Below, piece by piece: positions 36,953-46,218 of a stretch of 64,000 nucleotides of DNA (position 1 is its first letter; each line of letters starts with the position of its first letter). The DNA is taken from NCBI RefSeq assembly GCF_046127645.1, contig NZ_CP175919.1, one strand, 5' to 3'. This stretch comes from Clostridium_F caseinilyticum (lineage in GTDB: Bacteria > Bacillota > Clostridia > Clostridiales > Clostridiaceae). The notes beneath the pieces were generated by a model, which saw only the letters and a list, made by a program, of their open reading frames with translations, did no database searches and was not told the DNA's origin. The position numbers and the translations under genes are program-made.

Positions 36953-37001
36953 AAATATACCCCTTTCTATAAATAAAAATAAAATAAATTTAATATTAAA
37001 C

Positions 37002-38078
37002 TTAGTTATGTTTTGATAAATAAGTTTCAATCTCTTTTAATATTTCATCTTCTGGATCAATCTTTTTAGCAATATCTATATGATTTTGTGCCTGTTTTAA
37101 ATCTCCCTTATTTATATAACACATTATAAGATTAGTACATATCTCTATAGATTTTTCCACCTCAAAAGCTTTTCTTAAATATTTTATGGCAATATCATAT
37201 TTTTCTAAAGCTGCATAATTTATTGCTAATTCATTTACTGCATCAATTAGACCATTATCTATTTCTAATGCTTTATTTAAATAATATATAGCTTTATCAT
37301 AATTTCCTATCATTCTATAAGCTACTGCTACATAATAATATACTGTCGTATTATCCTCTAGTTTATTCATAATTGGTATTAGTTTCGTTAAAGCTTCTTT
37401 AGGGTTTTTACCTACAAGTCTTTTTCCTTCCTCAAAACTTACTATATCCTTTAATGAATTTTTATATTCTATAATATCTGGAGTTTGCTCCCCTCCCATT
37501 GATATGTATTTTTCTAATGCATCCCATGCCTCTTTAAAATCATTATTTTCTTTTTTTATTATAGATTCGTATAAATAAGGTTTTTCATACTCCCTTATTT
37601 TTTTAGCTCTTTCTATTATATTAAGCTCTTCTTCTTTATACATTTCATGCTTTTGTCTTAACTTTTCTAGTATTAATATCAACTTATCATAAATATCTTT
37701 TTCTTCTTCTAATGCCAATAATCCCTTTAATAGTATATATGCATCTTCATAATTTTCTCTTTTTACTTCCTCAAATATTCTTCCCTTAATATAATCTTCA
37801 CTTTTAGGTATATTGTTTAACATATCTTTGTATTCATTATTAAATTTAAATTCTTCATCTGATCCTAATACAAAAAACATACCTTCTACAAAAAAAATAA
37901 TCGGTATATTATCTAAATCTTCTCCTTGTTTTATTTCATCTACTAAACTTTTAGACTTTAGTGGAACATATATATTTTGATCTACATCAACTTTAAATAC
38001 TTCAAATATTTTTTCTTTTTTTACTTCTAAAAACAACATTTTAGATAATTTTTCTGCTAAATATGATTTCATTTCCAT
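37002..38078 (-). CDS. tetratricopeptide-repeat protein
   Basis: A 358-residue cytoplasmic protein without signal peptide or membrane segment. The N-terminal 100 residues are not recognised. From about 95 onward helical repeats appear, and clear TPR units occur near 245-340 (VYYYVAVAYRMIGNYDKAIY, AVNELAINYAALEKYDIAIK, CTNLIMCYINKGDLKQAQNH). TPR proteins mediate protein contacts; no partner can be named. It lies between the phosphohexomutase and galU, 49 bp from galU, and could be co-transcribed with it. AGGTGAT precedes ATG 38078. Confidence 0.75.
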   Translation of the reverse strand: MEMKSYLAEKLSKMLFLEVKKEKIFEVFKVDVDQNIYVPLKSKSLVDEIKQGEDLDNIPIIFFVEGMFFVLGSDEEFKFNNEYKDMLNNIPKSEDYIKGRIFEEVKRENYEDAYILLKGLLALEEEKDIYDKLILILEKLRQKHEMYKEEELNIIERAKKIREYEKPYLYESIIKKENNDFKEAWDALEKYISMGGEQTPDIIEYKNSLKDIVSFEEGKRLVGKNPKEALTKLIPIMNKLEDNTTVYYYVAVAYRMIGNYDKAIYYLNKALEIDNGLIDAVNELAINYAALEKYDIAIKYLRKAFEVEKSIEICTNLIMCYINKGDLKQAQNHIDIAKKIDPEDEILKEIETYLSKHN

Positions 38079-38160
38079 CTATATCACCTACACAATAAAT
38101 TCTATATTCATATTAATTCTATAATAATATATATAATTAAACAATGAAAATACAAAAATA

Positions 38161-38210
38161 TTTAAATTAAGTATAGGTTCGACTAAAAATTATCCTATAC
38201 TTAATTTAAA
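38161..38210 (-). terminator. hairpin after the phosphohexomutase gene
   Basis: TTTAAATTAAGTATAGG and CCTATACTTAATTTAAA form a perfect 17-pair stem. The downstream minus-strand sequence is T-rich (ATATTTTTG), though not a clean U-tract. Confidence 0.65.
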
Positions 38211-38221
38211 CATATTTAAAT

Positions 38222-39949
38222 TTAAAATCTTTTTATCATATTCTTTATATTTTTCTCCAAATCATTTATCTTCATTTGAGACCCTTCACTTGTTTTATCA
38301 ACTGATGCCAAATATATTTTTACTTTAGGCTCTGTTCCTGAAGGTCTGACTACAAAATTAGTATTGTTATTTAAATAAAATTTTAAAACGTTAGATTTAG
38401 GAAGTCCATTAATATATTCTTCCTTTTTATTCATAACCATTTTTAAGCCTGTTTTATAGTCTTCTTTTATTAATATTTCTTTATTAAATATATTTTTAAA
38501 ATCATAAATTCTTAATTGATTTATTATATTTTCTATTTTTCTCTTACCCTCTTCACCTTTAAACTCCATAGATATTAGTCTTTCTTTATAATATCCATAT
38601 TTATCATAAAGTTCCTTTAAAACATCACATAAATTTTTATTTTGAATTTTATAATATAAAGCCATTTCACATATTAATGCAGAACTTATTATTCCATCTT
38701 TTTCTCTAACAAAATCTCCAAATAGATACCCGTAACTTTCCTCAAATCCAAATATAAATTTATTTATCCCATTCTTTTTAAATTCTTCTATTTTTTCTCC
38801 TATATATTTAAATCCTGTTAAAACCTCTTCTACCTTAACTCCATAGTCTCTACATATATCTTTAACCATATCTGTGGTAACTATGGTTTTTAAAACTACC
38901 GAATTTTTTGGTATATCTTTTTCTTCTTCTAAAGAACTTAATATATAATTAGTAAGAATTATGCCCAATTCGTTTCCATTTAATGCTACATATTCTTCAT
39001 TATGGTCCTTGACCATAACTCCTACCCTATCGCAATCAGGATCTGTAGCTATTATTATATCCGGCTTTATATTTTTTGCTTCTTTTAAAGAAATATAAAA
39101 AGATTTAGGATCTTCAGGATTTGGATATTTTACTGTTGGAAAATTTCCATTAGGCTCTTCCTGATCTTTAACCACAAATACATTATTATATCCACTTTCC
39201 TCTAAAGTTCTTCTTACTGGAACATTTCCAGTACCGTGCAATGGTGTGTATAATATTTTTAAATTTCTTCCATATTTTCTTATAATATCTTTTCTTAAAG
39301 CTAAGTTCTTTACATTAAAAAAATATTTATTTAATATTTCTGTTGGTACAAAATTATATAAATCTTTTTCTTTTGCGTTTTCTATATTCATATATTTTAT
39401 ATTGCTTAGGTTTTTCACTTTACTTATATCTTCAGATATGTTTTGTGCTTCTATATCTGTTATTTGATTACCATTATGATTGTACACTTTATAACCATTA
39501 TAGTCACTAGTATTATGAGATGCAGTTATAACTATACCTGCTTCACACTTTAATTCTCGGGTAGCATAAGAAAGTATAGGAGTACACATTATATCACTAA
39601 ATATATAAACCTTTATACCATTAGAGCATAGTACTTCACTAGTTATTTTAGCTAAATCAAAAGAATTATTTCTACAATCATAGGCTATTGCAACAGATAA
39701 GGATTTCTTTTTAAAACTATGCATCAGATAATTAGCTAATCCCTGTGTAGCCTTAGCTACAGTATGTCTATTTATTCTATTTGTTCCTAAACCGACTATA
39801 CCTCTTATTCCACCTGTTCCAAAACTTAAATCTTTGTAAAATCTATCTTTTATCTCCTGTTCATCATCTATATTTTTTAATTCTTCTTTTTCTTTTTCTT
39901 CTAAAAACGAAGAGTTGATCCATGAATTGTAAATATCCTTATAATTCAT
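38222..39949 (-). CDS. pgcA: phosphoglucomutase/phosphomannomutase family protein
   Basis: Interconverts hexose 6- and 1-phosphates. The 575-residue protein has all alpha-D-phosphohexomutase signatures: SFGTGGIRGIVGLG near the N-terminus, the phosphoserine loop TASHNTSDYNGYK (about 141-153), the Mg-binding loop ATDPDCDRVGV, the sugar-binding GFEESYGYL, and the phosphate-binding RPSGTEPKVKIY near the C-terminus. Length and the GFEESYGYL form match B. subtilis PgcA-type enzymes rather than GlmM. ATG 39949 follows GGAGGTAATAA. With galU nearby it probably provides glucose-1-phosphate. Confidence 0.92.
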   Translation of the reverse strand: MNYKDIYNSWINSSFLEEKEKEELKNIDDEQEIKDRFYKDLSFGTGGIRGIVGLGTNRINRHTVAKATQGLANYLMHSFKKKSLSVAIAYDCRNNSFDLAKITSEVLCSNGIKVYIFSDIMCTPILSYATRELKCEAGIVITASHNTSDYNGYKVYNHNGNQITDIEAQNISEDISKVKNLSNIKYMNIENAKEKDLYNFVPTEILNKYFFNVKNLALRKDIIRKYGRNLKILYTPLHGTGNVPVRRTLEESGYNNVFVVKDQEEPNGNFPTVKYPNPEDPKSFYISLKEAKNIKPDIIIATDPDCDRVGVMVKDHNEEYVALNGNELGIILTNYILSSLEEEKDIPKNSVVLKTIVTTDMVKDICRDYGVKVEEVLTGFKYIGEKIEEFKKNGINKFIFGFEESYGYLFGDFVREKDGIISSALICEMALYYKIQNKNLCDVLKELYDKYGYYKERLISMEFKGEEGKRKIENIINQLRIYDFKNIFNKEILIKEDYKTGLKMVMNKKEEYINGLPKSNVLKFYLNNNTNFVVRPSGTEPKVKIYLASVDKTSEGSQMKINDLEKNIKNMIKRF

Positions 39950-40045
39950 TTATTACCTCCAATAAAATTCCATACTATATTATATTAAAAAGCATAAATA
40001 ATTGTACTAAATTTAATAAAATTACGACTTAAAAGTTAGTTTACC

Positions 40046-40261
40046 TTCAGTATATTAAAAAGGGATATGTGTCTAGAAGAACAACTCAATTCGCTAAGAT
40101 ATTCTAAATTTGTTTTTATAAAATATATTGAAAAAAAATGATAACTCGCTATTCGCTCAAACAATCAGTTTTTTCTAATATATTTTCAAAAAACAAATAA
40201 GAATATCTAAGCTTTTTTGAATGCCCTTTACGTCACATATCCCAATTTTTAATATACTGAA
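40046..40261. repeat. 216-bp imperfect palindrome (candidate MITE)
   Basis: The outer arms TTCAGTATATTAAAAAGGGA and their counterpart ending AATATACTGAA are near-perfect complements for about 25 bp. Pairing continues inward (AGATATTC/GAATATCT, ATTTGTT/AACAAAT, TAAAATATATT/AATATATTTT, GAAAAAA/TTTTTTC) to a loop near 40135-40155. It has no coding capacity. The form matches a non-autonomous inverted-repeat element or a very long hairpin RNA. Confidence 0.75.
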
Positions 40262-40868
40262 GCTAGCCTAGATTTCTTAGATTACAGAGTATACAGAACA
40301 GATGAGAATTAAAATAATAAACACTGTTAATCAATAAGTAATTATAAAAATTATTTTCAGCAAGGCTCTCATAAAATTTTCGTTAGAAAATTAATGCGTA
40401 GCATGTCAAAAATGAATTTTCATAACATTTATATAAACTAAAATTACAATGAATCCTATTTGCGTTAGCAAACAAATTTAATATAATAAAGCTAATAGAT
40501 TTATATATAAAGTTACAAAGATTATTGTATAAATACATTATTTATAGTTGTAAATGCCTAATATAAAATGTTTTTCATATTATAATACAAAAAGGAATTC
40601 TCATATATTTAACAGAAAGCCTTCTGGCTACGCCGATTATTGTGAATAAAATTAATGGGTTTTTACATAGAAATACAAATTAATTACTATAGAAAGTCTA
40701 CGACTGCGCTATCGCTTTTTAGCCATTTGCATATGGAAGTTAGATATAATTTTTAAATTTGTAAATAACTTAACAGGAATATTATAATTAAAGATTTTGT
40801 GTAAAGAAGTGGAACAAAATTATCCTTCAGTCGGTTTTGTCTCTCGTCAAAAATTATAATAACATATT
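40262..40868. other. gene-free stretch with further palindromic blocks
   Basis: No supported ORF. Shorter inverted repeats recur: TGAGAATT (about 40302) with AATTCTCA (about 40598), TTTGC-GTTA-GCAAA (about 40460-40476), ATTATAATT/AATTATAAT (about 40783-40861). The left end (GAGAATTAAAATAATAAACAC) resembles the inverted right end of the 40869-41111 element, suggesting related elements inserted next to each other. Confidence 0.45.
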
Positions 40869-41111
40869 TTAAAGGTATTAAAACAATAAATACTTTTAGA
40901 GAAAATAGATATCTAGAAAAATAATAAGAATACTTTATTTGTGAACTAATATTTAAGCGTGAAGTAAACAGGACGTTTACTTAACTCTTGTTGCCACAGG
41001 ACGTGGCATTAGAGCGTTAGCTTAAATATTAGGACACAAATATTAGTATTCTTTATTTTTATAGCTATCTATTAAGCAAAAGTATTTATTGTTTTAATTC
41101 TCAACCTTTAA
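40869..41111. repeat. 243-bp imperfect palindrome with two identical-loop hairpins at its centre
   Basis: TTAAAGGT at the left end pairs with ACCTTTAA at the right, and the arms stay complementary for about 90 bp (ATTAAAACAATAAATACTTTT, ATAGATA, AAGAATACT, ATTTGTG, CTAATATTTAAGC and their complements). In the middle are two perfect hairpins: AAGTAAAC-AGGAC-GTTTACTT (40962-40982) and TGCCAC-AGGAC-GTGGCA (40992-41008). Stems differ but loops are the same, which suggests the loop is the conserved part. Confidence 0.7.
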
Positions 41112-41141
41112 AGATTGTTATGTCATAATTTCCTTATATTC

Positions 41142-41678
41142 CTATCCAAAAAATATAGAAGCTATAGTACTATCTAATTCTTCCATAAAAGTTATATCTT
41201 CTCCTAATTCTAAATCTGATATTCTAAATGTTTTTCCAATATCATATTTAGATAAATCTATCATTATATTATTAGGAAGTTTCTCTTCGGGACATCTTAC
41301 CTTAATACTACTTTTTTCTTTTTGGACTACACCTCCCTTTTTTATAATTAATTCATCACCTAAAAAAAGTATTGGTATTTCTGCATTAATTAAATTAGAG
41401 CTATTAGTAACATTTTCTAAATCTATATGTATTACATTCTTTTTTACTGGATCTTTTTGAACTTCTTTTATAAGAACTTTATAATCCTTTTCCTCATAGT
41501 TTACATCCATTACTCCATGTTCCCCTATCTGTGAAATTATGCTATTTAATTCTATTTCTCCTACCTCAAACATTAAATTATTTAAATTATTTCCGTATAT
41601 TATTCCCGGTACTTTTCCTTCTTTTCTTATTTTATTATTATTTTTACAAATTCTTTTTTCTACAAATAATTTTTCCAT
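41142..41678 (-). CDS. rplY: 50S ribosomal protein L25/general stress protein Ctc
   Basis: A 5S-rRNA-binding ribosomal protein of the two-domain Ctc (TL5) type, 178 residues from ATG 41678. That start is six bases after GGAGGG; an ATG at 41684 is too close. The N-terminal L25 domain has RKEGKVPGIIYGNN and YKVLIKEVQKDPVKKNVIHI, the expected hallmark around residue 70-90. The C-terminal TL5 domain has LFLGDELIIKKGGVVQ and KLPNNIMIDLSKYDIG. It is monocistronic as far as can be seen, followed by the palindrome-rich region and divergent from the decarboxylase gene. Confidence 0.9.
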   Translation of the reverse strand: MEKLFVEKRICKNNNKIRKEGKVPGIIYGNNLNNLMFEVGEIELNSIISQIGEHGVMDVNYEEKDYKVLIKEVQKDPVKKNVIHIDLENVTNSSNLINAEIPILFLGDELIIKKGGVVQKEKSSIKVRCPEEKLPNNIMIDLSKYDIGKTFRISDLELGEDITFMEELDSTIASIFFG

Positions 41679-41763
41679 ATTCATCCCTCCACTTTTTGTA
41701 TTATTTGCAAAATGTTATGCATTTATACAATAAAAAAGCCACATAATAAATTTTACATATATA

Positions 41764-41792
41764 TTGCATTTGAATAGCATTTAACTTATAAT
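41764..41792 (+). promoter_or_regulatory. sigma-A-type promoter of the decarboxylase gene
   Basis: TTGCAT (41764-41769) and a consensus TATAAT (41787-41792) are separated by 17 bp. Transcription would start near 41799, leaving a leader of about 80 nt before the start codon. Confidence 0.65.
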
Positions 41793-41815
41793 AGTATTGT
41801 TTTAAATAAAGAGTC

Positions 41816-41851
41816 CACGGGAACCATTGAAATTTCATAGTTTCACGGGAA
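41816..41851 (+). promoter_or_regulatory. paired CACGGGAA repeats around a palindrome in the decarboxylase leader
   Basis: CACGGGAA occurs at 41816-41823 and 41844-41851, flanking the perfect palindrome TGAAATTTCA (41828-41837). The two copies are 28 bp apart, just downstream of the predicted transcription start. An operator or RNA-level site is possible. Confidence 0.35.
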
Positions 41852-41880
41852 TATTATTATGAAAGAAGGTGCATATTAAG

Positions 41881-43341
41881 GTGTATAAATTAAATCAAAA
41901 TCAAACCCCAGTTTTTGATGCTTTAATGGAGTATGTAAATAGAAAAACTATTCCATTTCATGTGCCTGGCCATAAGCAAGGCGAAGGAATGGATGAAGCA
42001 TTTAAAAATTTTATAGGGGAAAATCCTTTTAAAATTGATGTAACTGTATTTAAATTAGTGGATAGCTTACATCATCCAACTGGTGCTATAAAAAAAGCCC
42101 AAGATTTAGCAGCTGATGCTTATGGATCAGATGCAGCATTTTTTTCAATTCATGGTACTTCAGGTGCCATACAAGCCATGATTTTATCTGTAGTTAGTGA
42201 CGGAGATAAAATTATAATTCCAAGAAATGTTCATAAATCTGTTACTGCAGGTATTATATTAAGTGGCTCAGTACCTGTTTATATGCAACCTGAGCTAGAT
42301 AAAAAAGTAGGAATAGCTCACAATGTTACACCTGAAACTGTTGAAAGAACATTAAAAGAAAATCCTGACGCTAAAGCAGTTTTAATAATAAATCCAACTT
42401 ATTATGGTGTGTCTACGGACATAAAAAAAATTGCAGAAATTGTTCATAGTTATAATATTCCTCTAATTGTAGATGAAGCTCATGGACCACATCTTGGCTT
42501 TAATGATAGATTACCTATATCTGCTATGGAAGCTACAGCTGATATGTGCGCTCAAAGTACTCACAAAATAATAGGAGCTTTAACTCAGTGTTCTTTACTT
42601 CAAGTAAAATCTAAAAGAATAGATATAAACAGAGTTCATCAAGTATTAAGTTTACTTCAAACTACATCTCCATCTTATATATTGATGGCTTCTTTAGATT
42701 GTTCTAGAAGACAAATAGCTCTAAAGGGTAAAGAACTTTTAGATAAAGCTATAGATTTAGCAACTTACGCTAGAGATGAAATTAATAAAATTCCTGGTTT
42801 TTATTGTTTTGGTAAAGAATTATTAGGGAAACCTGGAGTTTATGCTTTAGATCCAACTAAGATTACTATTAATTGTCGAGATTTAGACATAACTGGTTAT
42901 GATTTAGATATGCTTTTATCTGAAAAATATCATATTCAAGTTGAATTATCTGACCTATATAATGTGCTTGCTGTAGGTTCTTTTGGAGATACTCAAAAAT
43001 CTATTGATGCTTTAATAAATGCATTAAAAGAAATTAGTAATGAACATTATGGGAAAGGAATAAAACAAAATAGTTTTATAGATGTTCCTGAAATACCTGA
43101 AAATACAGCAGCTCCGAGAAAAGCTTTTAATGGAGCCAAAGAATGTGTACTTTTGAAAGATAGTATTGGTAAAGTAAGTGGAGAATTTTTAATGGCTTAT
43201 CCACCAGGAATTCCAGTCTTATGTCCAGGCGAAATAATAACAAAAGAAATTGTAGATTATGTGGAAAGATTAAAAGAAACAGGATTGTATGTACAAGGCA
43301 CAGAAGATCCTGAAGTCGAATATATAAAAATTGTAAAATAA
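41881..43341 (+). CDS. speA: Orn/Lys/Arg decarboxylase family PLP enzyme
   Basis: A fold-type I PLP decarboxylase of 486 residues, most like Gram-positive SpeA-type arginine decarboxylases that make agmatine for polyamine synthesis. GTG 41881 is preferred because GAAGGTG lies about nine bases before it; GTG 41869 is in the same frame. Visible motifs are PFHVPGHKQGEGM, SIHGTSGAIQAMI, IVDEAHGPHLGF (the Asp that contacts the PLP ring nitrogen), and STHKIIGALTQ with the PLP-binding Lys. Arg versus Lys specificity cannot be read reliably. It has a good promoter and its own terminator. Confidence 0.88.
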   Translation: MYKLNQNQTPVFDALMEYVNRKTIPFHVPGHKQGEGMDEAFKNFIGENPFKIDVTVFKLVDSLHHPTGAIKKAQDLAADAYGSDAAFFSIHGTSGAIQAMILSVVSDGDKIIIPRNVHKSVTAGIILSGSVPVYMQPELDKKVGIAHNVTPETVERTLKENPDAKAVLIINPTYYGVSTDIKKIAEIVHSYNIPLIVDEAHGPHLGFNDRLPISAMEATADMCAQSTHKIIGALTQCSLLQVKSKRIDINRVHQVLSLLQTTSPSYILMASLDCSRRQIALKGKELLDKAIDLATYARDEINKIPGFYCFGKELLGKPGVYALDPTKITINCRDLDITGYDLDMLLSEKYHIQVELSDLYNVLAVGSFGDTQKSIDALINALKEISNEHYGKGIKQNSFIDVPEIPENTAAPRKAFNGAKECVLLKDSIGKVSGEFLMAYPPGIPVLCPGEIITKEIVDYVERLKETGLYVQGTEDPEVEYIKIVK

Positions 43342-43394
43342 GGGTGGACAACATTTTCTTATAAACACTATTTTTATGAAATCCCATAAAATAA

Positions 43395-43440
43395 AAAATC
43401 TATGAAATATGAGCAAATCTCTTTAATTTCATAGATTTTA
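43395..43440 (+). terminator. rho-independent terminator of the decarboxylase gene
   Basis: AAAATCTATGAAAT (43395-43408) pairs with ATTTCATAGATTTT (43426-43439), 53 bp after the stop codon. Confidence 0.82.
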
Positions 43441-43614
43441 TATTATCTTTTTATTTATAAGTTAATTATAAAAATATTCTATAAAGCTTTTTTAAAACAG
43501 CTACAATATTATTAAAATTGTGAATAAACATAACTACATTCTTTAGCAAAAGTAACGCTTAACATTAATATAAAAAATAATATTATAAAATAACCTATAG
43601 AACTAAAAACAATA

Positions 43615-44805
43615 TTATTTTCTATCTTTTTTATAATATTTACTAATTGTTTCATCAACAGTTAACCATCCTTTCCATCCCAAATGCATACCATCTTTCA
43701 TAAAATAAGGTTCATATTCATATTCTTCGTAACTATAAACTTCAAATCCTTTTTTCCTTATTATATTAGAAGCTTTTTTATAAAATTCAATTCTTTTATT
43801 CTTGTCCATACCAACATAATCATACCATTTCCCATTAGTTGGCATTAATATAAACACAGGTTTAAAATTAATATCTTTACATATATCTAACATTAAATTT
43901 AAATCTTCAAATTCCTTTGAATTTAATATATCTGTATTTTTAGATGTATTTTTTAATTTTTTCAATTTATTTTTTAAATATTTATTAAAATATTCATTGT
44001 ATATATAAAATTCATTATTATTAGCCTGTTCTCTACCTTGTTGTTCAGCTTTATAATATTCTTTATCCCATTGAATATTCTTTATATGCTTATTTAATTT
44101 AGATTTATCTTGGTCTTTATACTTCATAACAAGTTTATAGGCTCTAATATTATCCTCTGTTCTAACTATTAATTCTTTTAACTTATAATATGGTTTCATT
44201 CCTACAAACAATACCTTTGCTATAGGATTATCACTGTTGTATAGTTTACAATATATAGATATATGCTTAAGATTGTTATCATCTCTAACTAAACTATATA
44301 CCCTATTACAAATTTTTTTCTTAGTTTCCTTTTTTACTTGTTTATTGTGCATAATATTATAAAATTGTATTTCTGAAAAATTCATTGCAAATTTATCAGC
44401 TTCTACTCCTAATTTTGTAAACCACTGTAATGAAACTATAAATACACCTTTTCTATTGTTTAATTTATTTTCTAATGCTCCAAAATTAATCCCATGTTTT
44501 AAACTTTGACAATGTCCTCTTCCTATTATATCTACCACAAATTCATTTCCTGTATTAGGGAAGATTTTTCTAGGATTTTGTTCTATATCTACACCTAATT
44601 CAGAAGACCCATATATAGGTAAATTATTTTTATCTATAGATTGTTTTTGTAATATTATGCCTTTATCTTTAACAGTACTCCCATATATAACTGATATATC
44701 ATCTGAGTAAAACGTATTAATATTTTTTTCTAAAGAATAATTTAATATAAATACAGATATAAAAAATAAGATTACTCCTATAAAAATAGATACTAGCCTT
44801 TTCAT
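43615..44805 (-). CDS. dltD: D-alanyl-lipoteichoic acid biosynthesis protein DltD
   Basis: Membrane-anchored extracellular SGNH-like protein that completes D-alanine transfer to teichoic acid. It has 396 residues with one N-terminal membrane helix (about 5-25). The catalytic serine lies in IYGSSELG (about 64-71); the C-terminal part has VFILMPTNGKWYDY and KDGMHLGWKGW with the expected Asp and His. It is the last gene of the dlt operon, 5 bp after dltC, with AGAGGAT upstream of ATG 44805. No clear terminator was found at its 3' end apart from the decarboxylase terminator facing it. Confidence 0.9.
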   Translation of the reverse strand: MKRLVSIFIGVILFFISVFILNYSLEKNINTFYSDDISVIYGSTVKDKGIILQKQSIDKNNLPIYGSSELGVDIEQNPRKIFPNTGNEFVVDIIGRGHCQSLKHGINFGALENKLNNRKGVFIVSLQWFTKLGVEADKFAMNFSEIQFYNIMHNKQVKKETKKKICNRVYSLVRDDNNLKHISIYCKLYNSDNPIAKVLFVGMKPYYKLKELIVRTEDNIRAYKLVMKYKDQDKSKLNKHIKNIQWDKEYYKAEQQGREQANNNEFYIYNEYFNKYLKNKLKKLKNTSKNTDILNSKEFEDLNLMLDICKDINFKPVFILMPTNGKWYDYVGMDKNKRIEFYKKASNIIRKKGFEVYSYEEYEYEPYFMKDGMHLGWKGWLTVDETISKYYKKDRK

Positions 44806-44810
44806 TTTAT

Positions 44811-45041
44811 TTAAATCCTCTTTGATATTAATTCAATAACTTTATTTGGAGTTTGTATATCTTGTCTAGTTATCTCTGTTGGTTGTATTTTTACATTTAA
44901 TACTTCTTCAATTTGAAGTAACAATTCTATTACTCCTAAAGAATCTAAAAGTCCTGAATCAAATAAATTTACATCCTTATCTTCTATAACTTCTTCATCT
45001 CCACATACATCTACTAAAATATCTAAAATCTTTTGTTCCAT
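44811..45041 (-). CDS. dltC: D-alanyl carrier protein DltC
   Basis: A 76-residue acyl-carrier-type protein that holds D-alanine as a thioester on phosphopantetheine. The attachment site is DSLG with Ser34 in LFDSGLLDSLGVIELLLQ. Length and acidic character are normal for DltC. It lies between dltB (25 bp) and dltD (5 bp) and has AAGGAGG upstream of ATG 45041. Confidence 0.94.
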   Translation of the reverse strand: MEQKILDILVDVCGDEEVIEDKDVNLFDSGLLDSLGVIELLLQIEEVLNVKIQPTEITRQDIQTPNKVIELISKRI

Positions 45042-45066
45042 TTTAAAATTCCTCCTTAAATTTTAA

Positions 45067-46218
45067 TTATTTATTATATAAATATCCTGAAAATATTAAT
45101 AATCCAAAGCATACTAAATTAAAAGTTATAAATATTGATATATATTTAAACCATCTTTTCTTTTTATTTTTTTTATAAAATTTACTGTTTTTCTGAAAAT
45201 AATCTGTTCCTGCCAATAAAATTCCTTCATATAATCCATATACTAAATAATGGGCATATATACCATGCCAAATTCCCATAACAAGCATAGTTATAAAAAA
45301 TCCTATATAAGAAGATGTATATCTACTTTTGAATCTCTTCTTTCTCATAGAATTCATTACAAATCTTGTATATATAAAATCTCTAAACCAAAAGGATAAT
45401 GACATATGCCATCTATTCCAGAATTCTTTTATATCTTTACTAAGAAAAGGTTTATTAAAGTTTTCTGGTACTTTAATTCCTAAGATATAAGCTGTACCTA
45501 TAGCCATCAAACTGTATCCTGCAAAATCAAAGAATAAATATAAACTATAACAATACATATAGCTCAAAGCATTATATAAATTATGAACTTTTGGAATTTT
45601 GTCCATCCATAAATTTGATATAAGGGTAGCTATTATAAATTTATATAATACACCCATAAATATTTTTTTTATGCCTATGCTAAGAAATTCTTCTACATAT
45701 TCTTTTCTTGTTATTTTTTTATGCATATCTAATCTAAATCTTCTAAACCTATCAATAGGCCCACTAGATATTGTTGGAAAAAATAATATAAAATAAGTAT
45801 ATTCTAATAAATTTACCTCCTTAATTAATCCATCATATATTTCTATTAATATTTCTATAGTTCTAAATGTTACATAGGATATTCCTATAAATCCTAAAGT
45901 TCTAATAGTTATAAATCTATTAAATTTAACTAATATTAATGGAAGCAAACTTAATAATAAAACCATTCTCATTACCCATACATTATCTGTCTTTTTTCTA
46001 ATATAATTATATGATTTTACTAATATGACTTGTCCAATATAAAAAGCTATTAAACATAACAGTTCTATTTTATTTGATTTTACAAATAAAAATATCATTA
46101 ATATATTTACTATTACTCCATATTTCTTTATAGGTTTTTCACATATACCTAAAACAATAGCTGGTATTAATAATACAAACATTATATAAAAAAATAATAA
46201 ATTACTATAAGGTATCAT
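45067..46218 (-). CDS. dltB: D-alanyl transfer protein DltB (MBOAT)
   Basis: Membrane-bound O-acyltransferase of 383 residues and about 10-11 helices that passes D-alanine from DltC across the membrane. The MBOAT landmarks KEFWNRWHMSLSFWFRDF and VMGIWHGIYAHYLVYG are present; His318 in the latter is the expected catalytic His. The start codon overlaps the dltA stop as TAATG, so translation is coupled. The family is usually about 400 residues, so this is full length. Confidence 0.93.
   Translation of the reverse strand: MIPYSNLLFFYIMFVLLIPAIVLGICEKPIKKYGVIVNILMIFLFVKSNKIELLCLIAFYIGQVILVKSYNYIRKKTDNVWVMRMVLLLSLLPLILVKFNRFITIRTLGFIGISYVTFRTIEILIEIYDGLIKEVNLLEYTYFILFFPTISSGPIDRFRRFRLDMHKKITRKEYVEEFLSIGIKKIFMGVLYKFIIATLISNLWMDKIPKVHNLYNALSYMYCYSLYLFFDFAGYSLMAIGTAYILGIKVPENFNKPFLSKDIKEFWNRWHMSLSFWFRDFIYTRFVMNSMRKKRFKSRYTSSYIGFFITMLVMGIWHGIYAHYLVYGLYEGILLAGTDYFQKNSKFYKKNKKKRWFKYISIFITFNLVCFGLLIFSGYLYNK

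Noticed and set aside
36953..37030. N-terminal extension of galU
   Set aside because: It overlaps the TPR gene end and precedes the conserved GalU start, which has its own ribosome-binding site.
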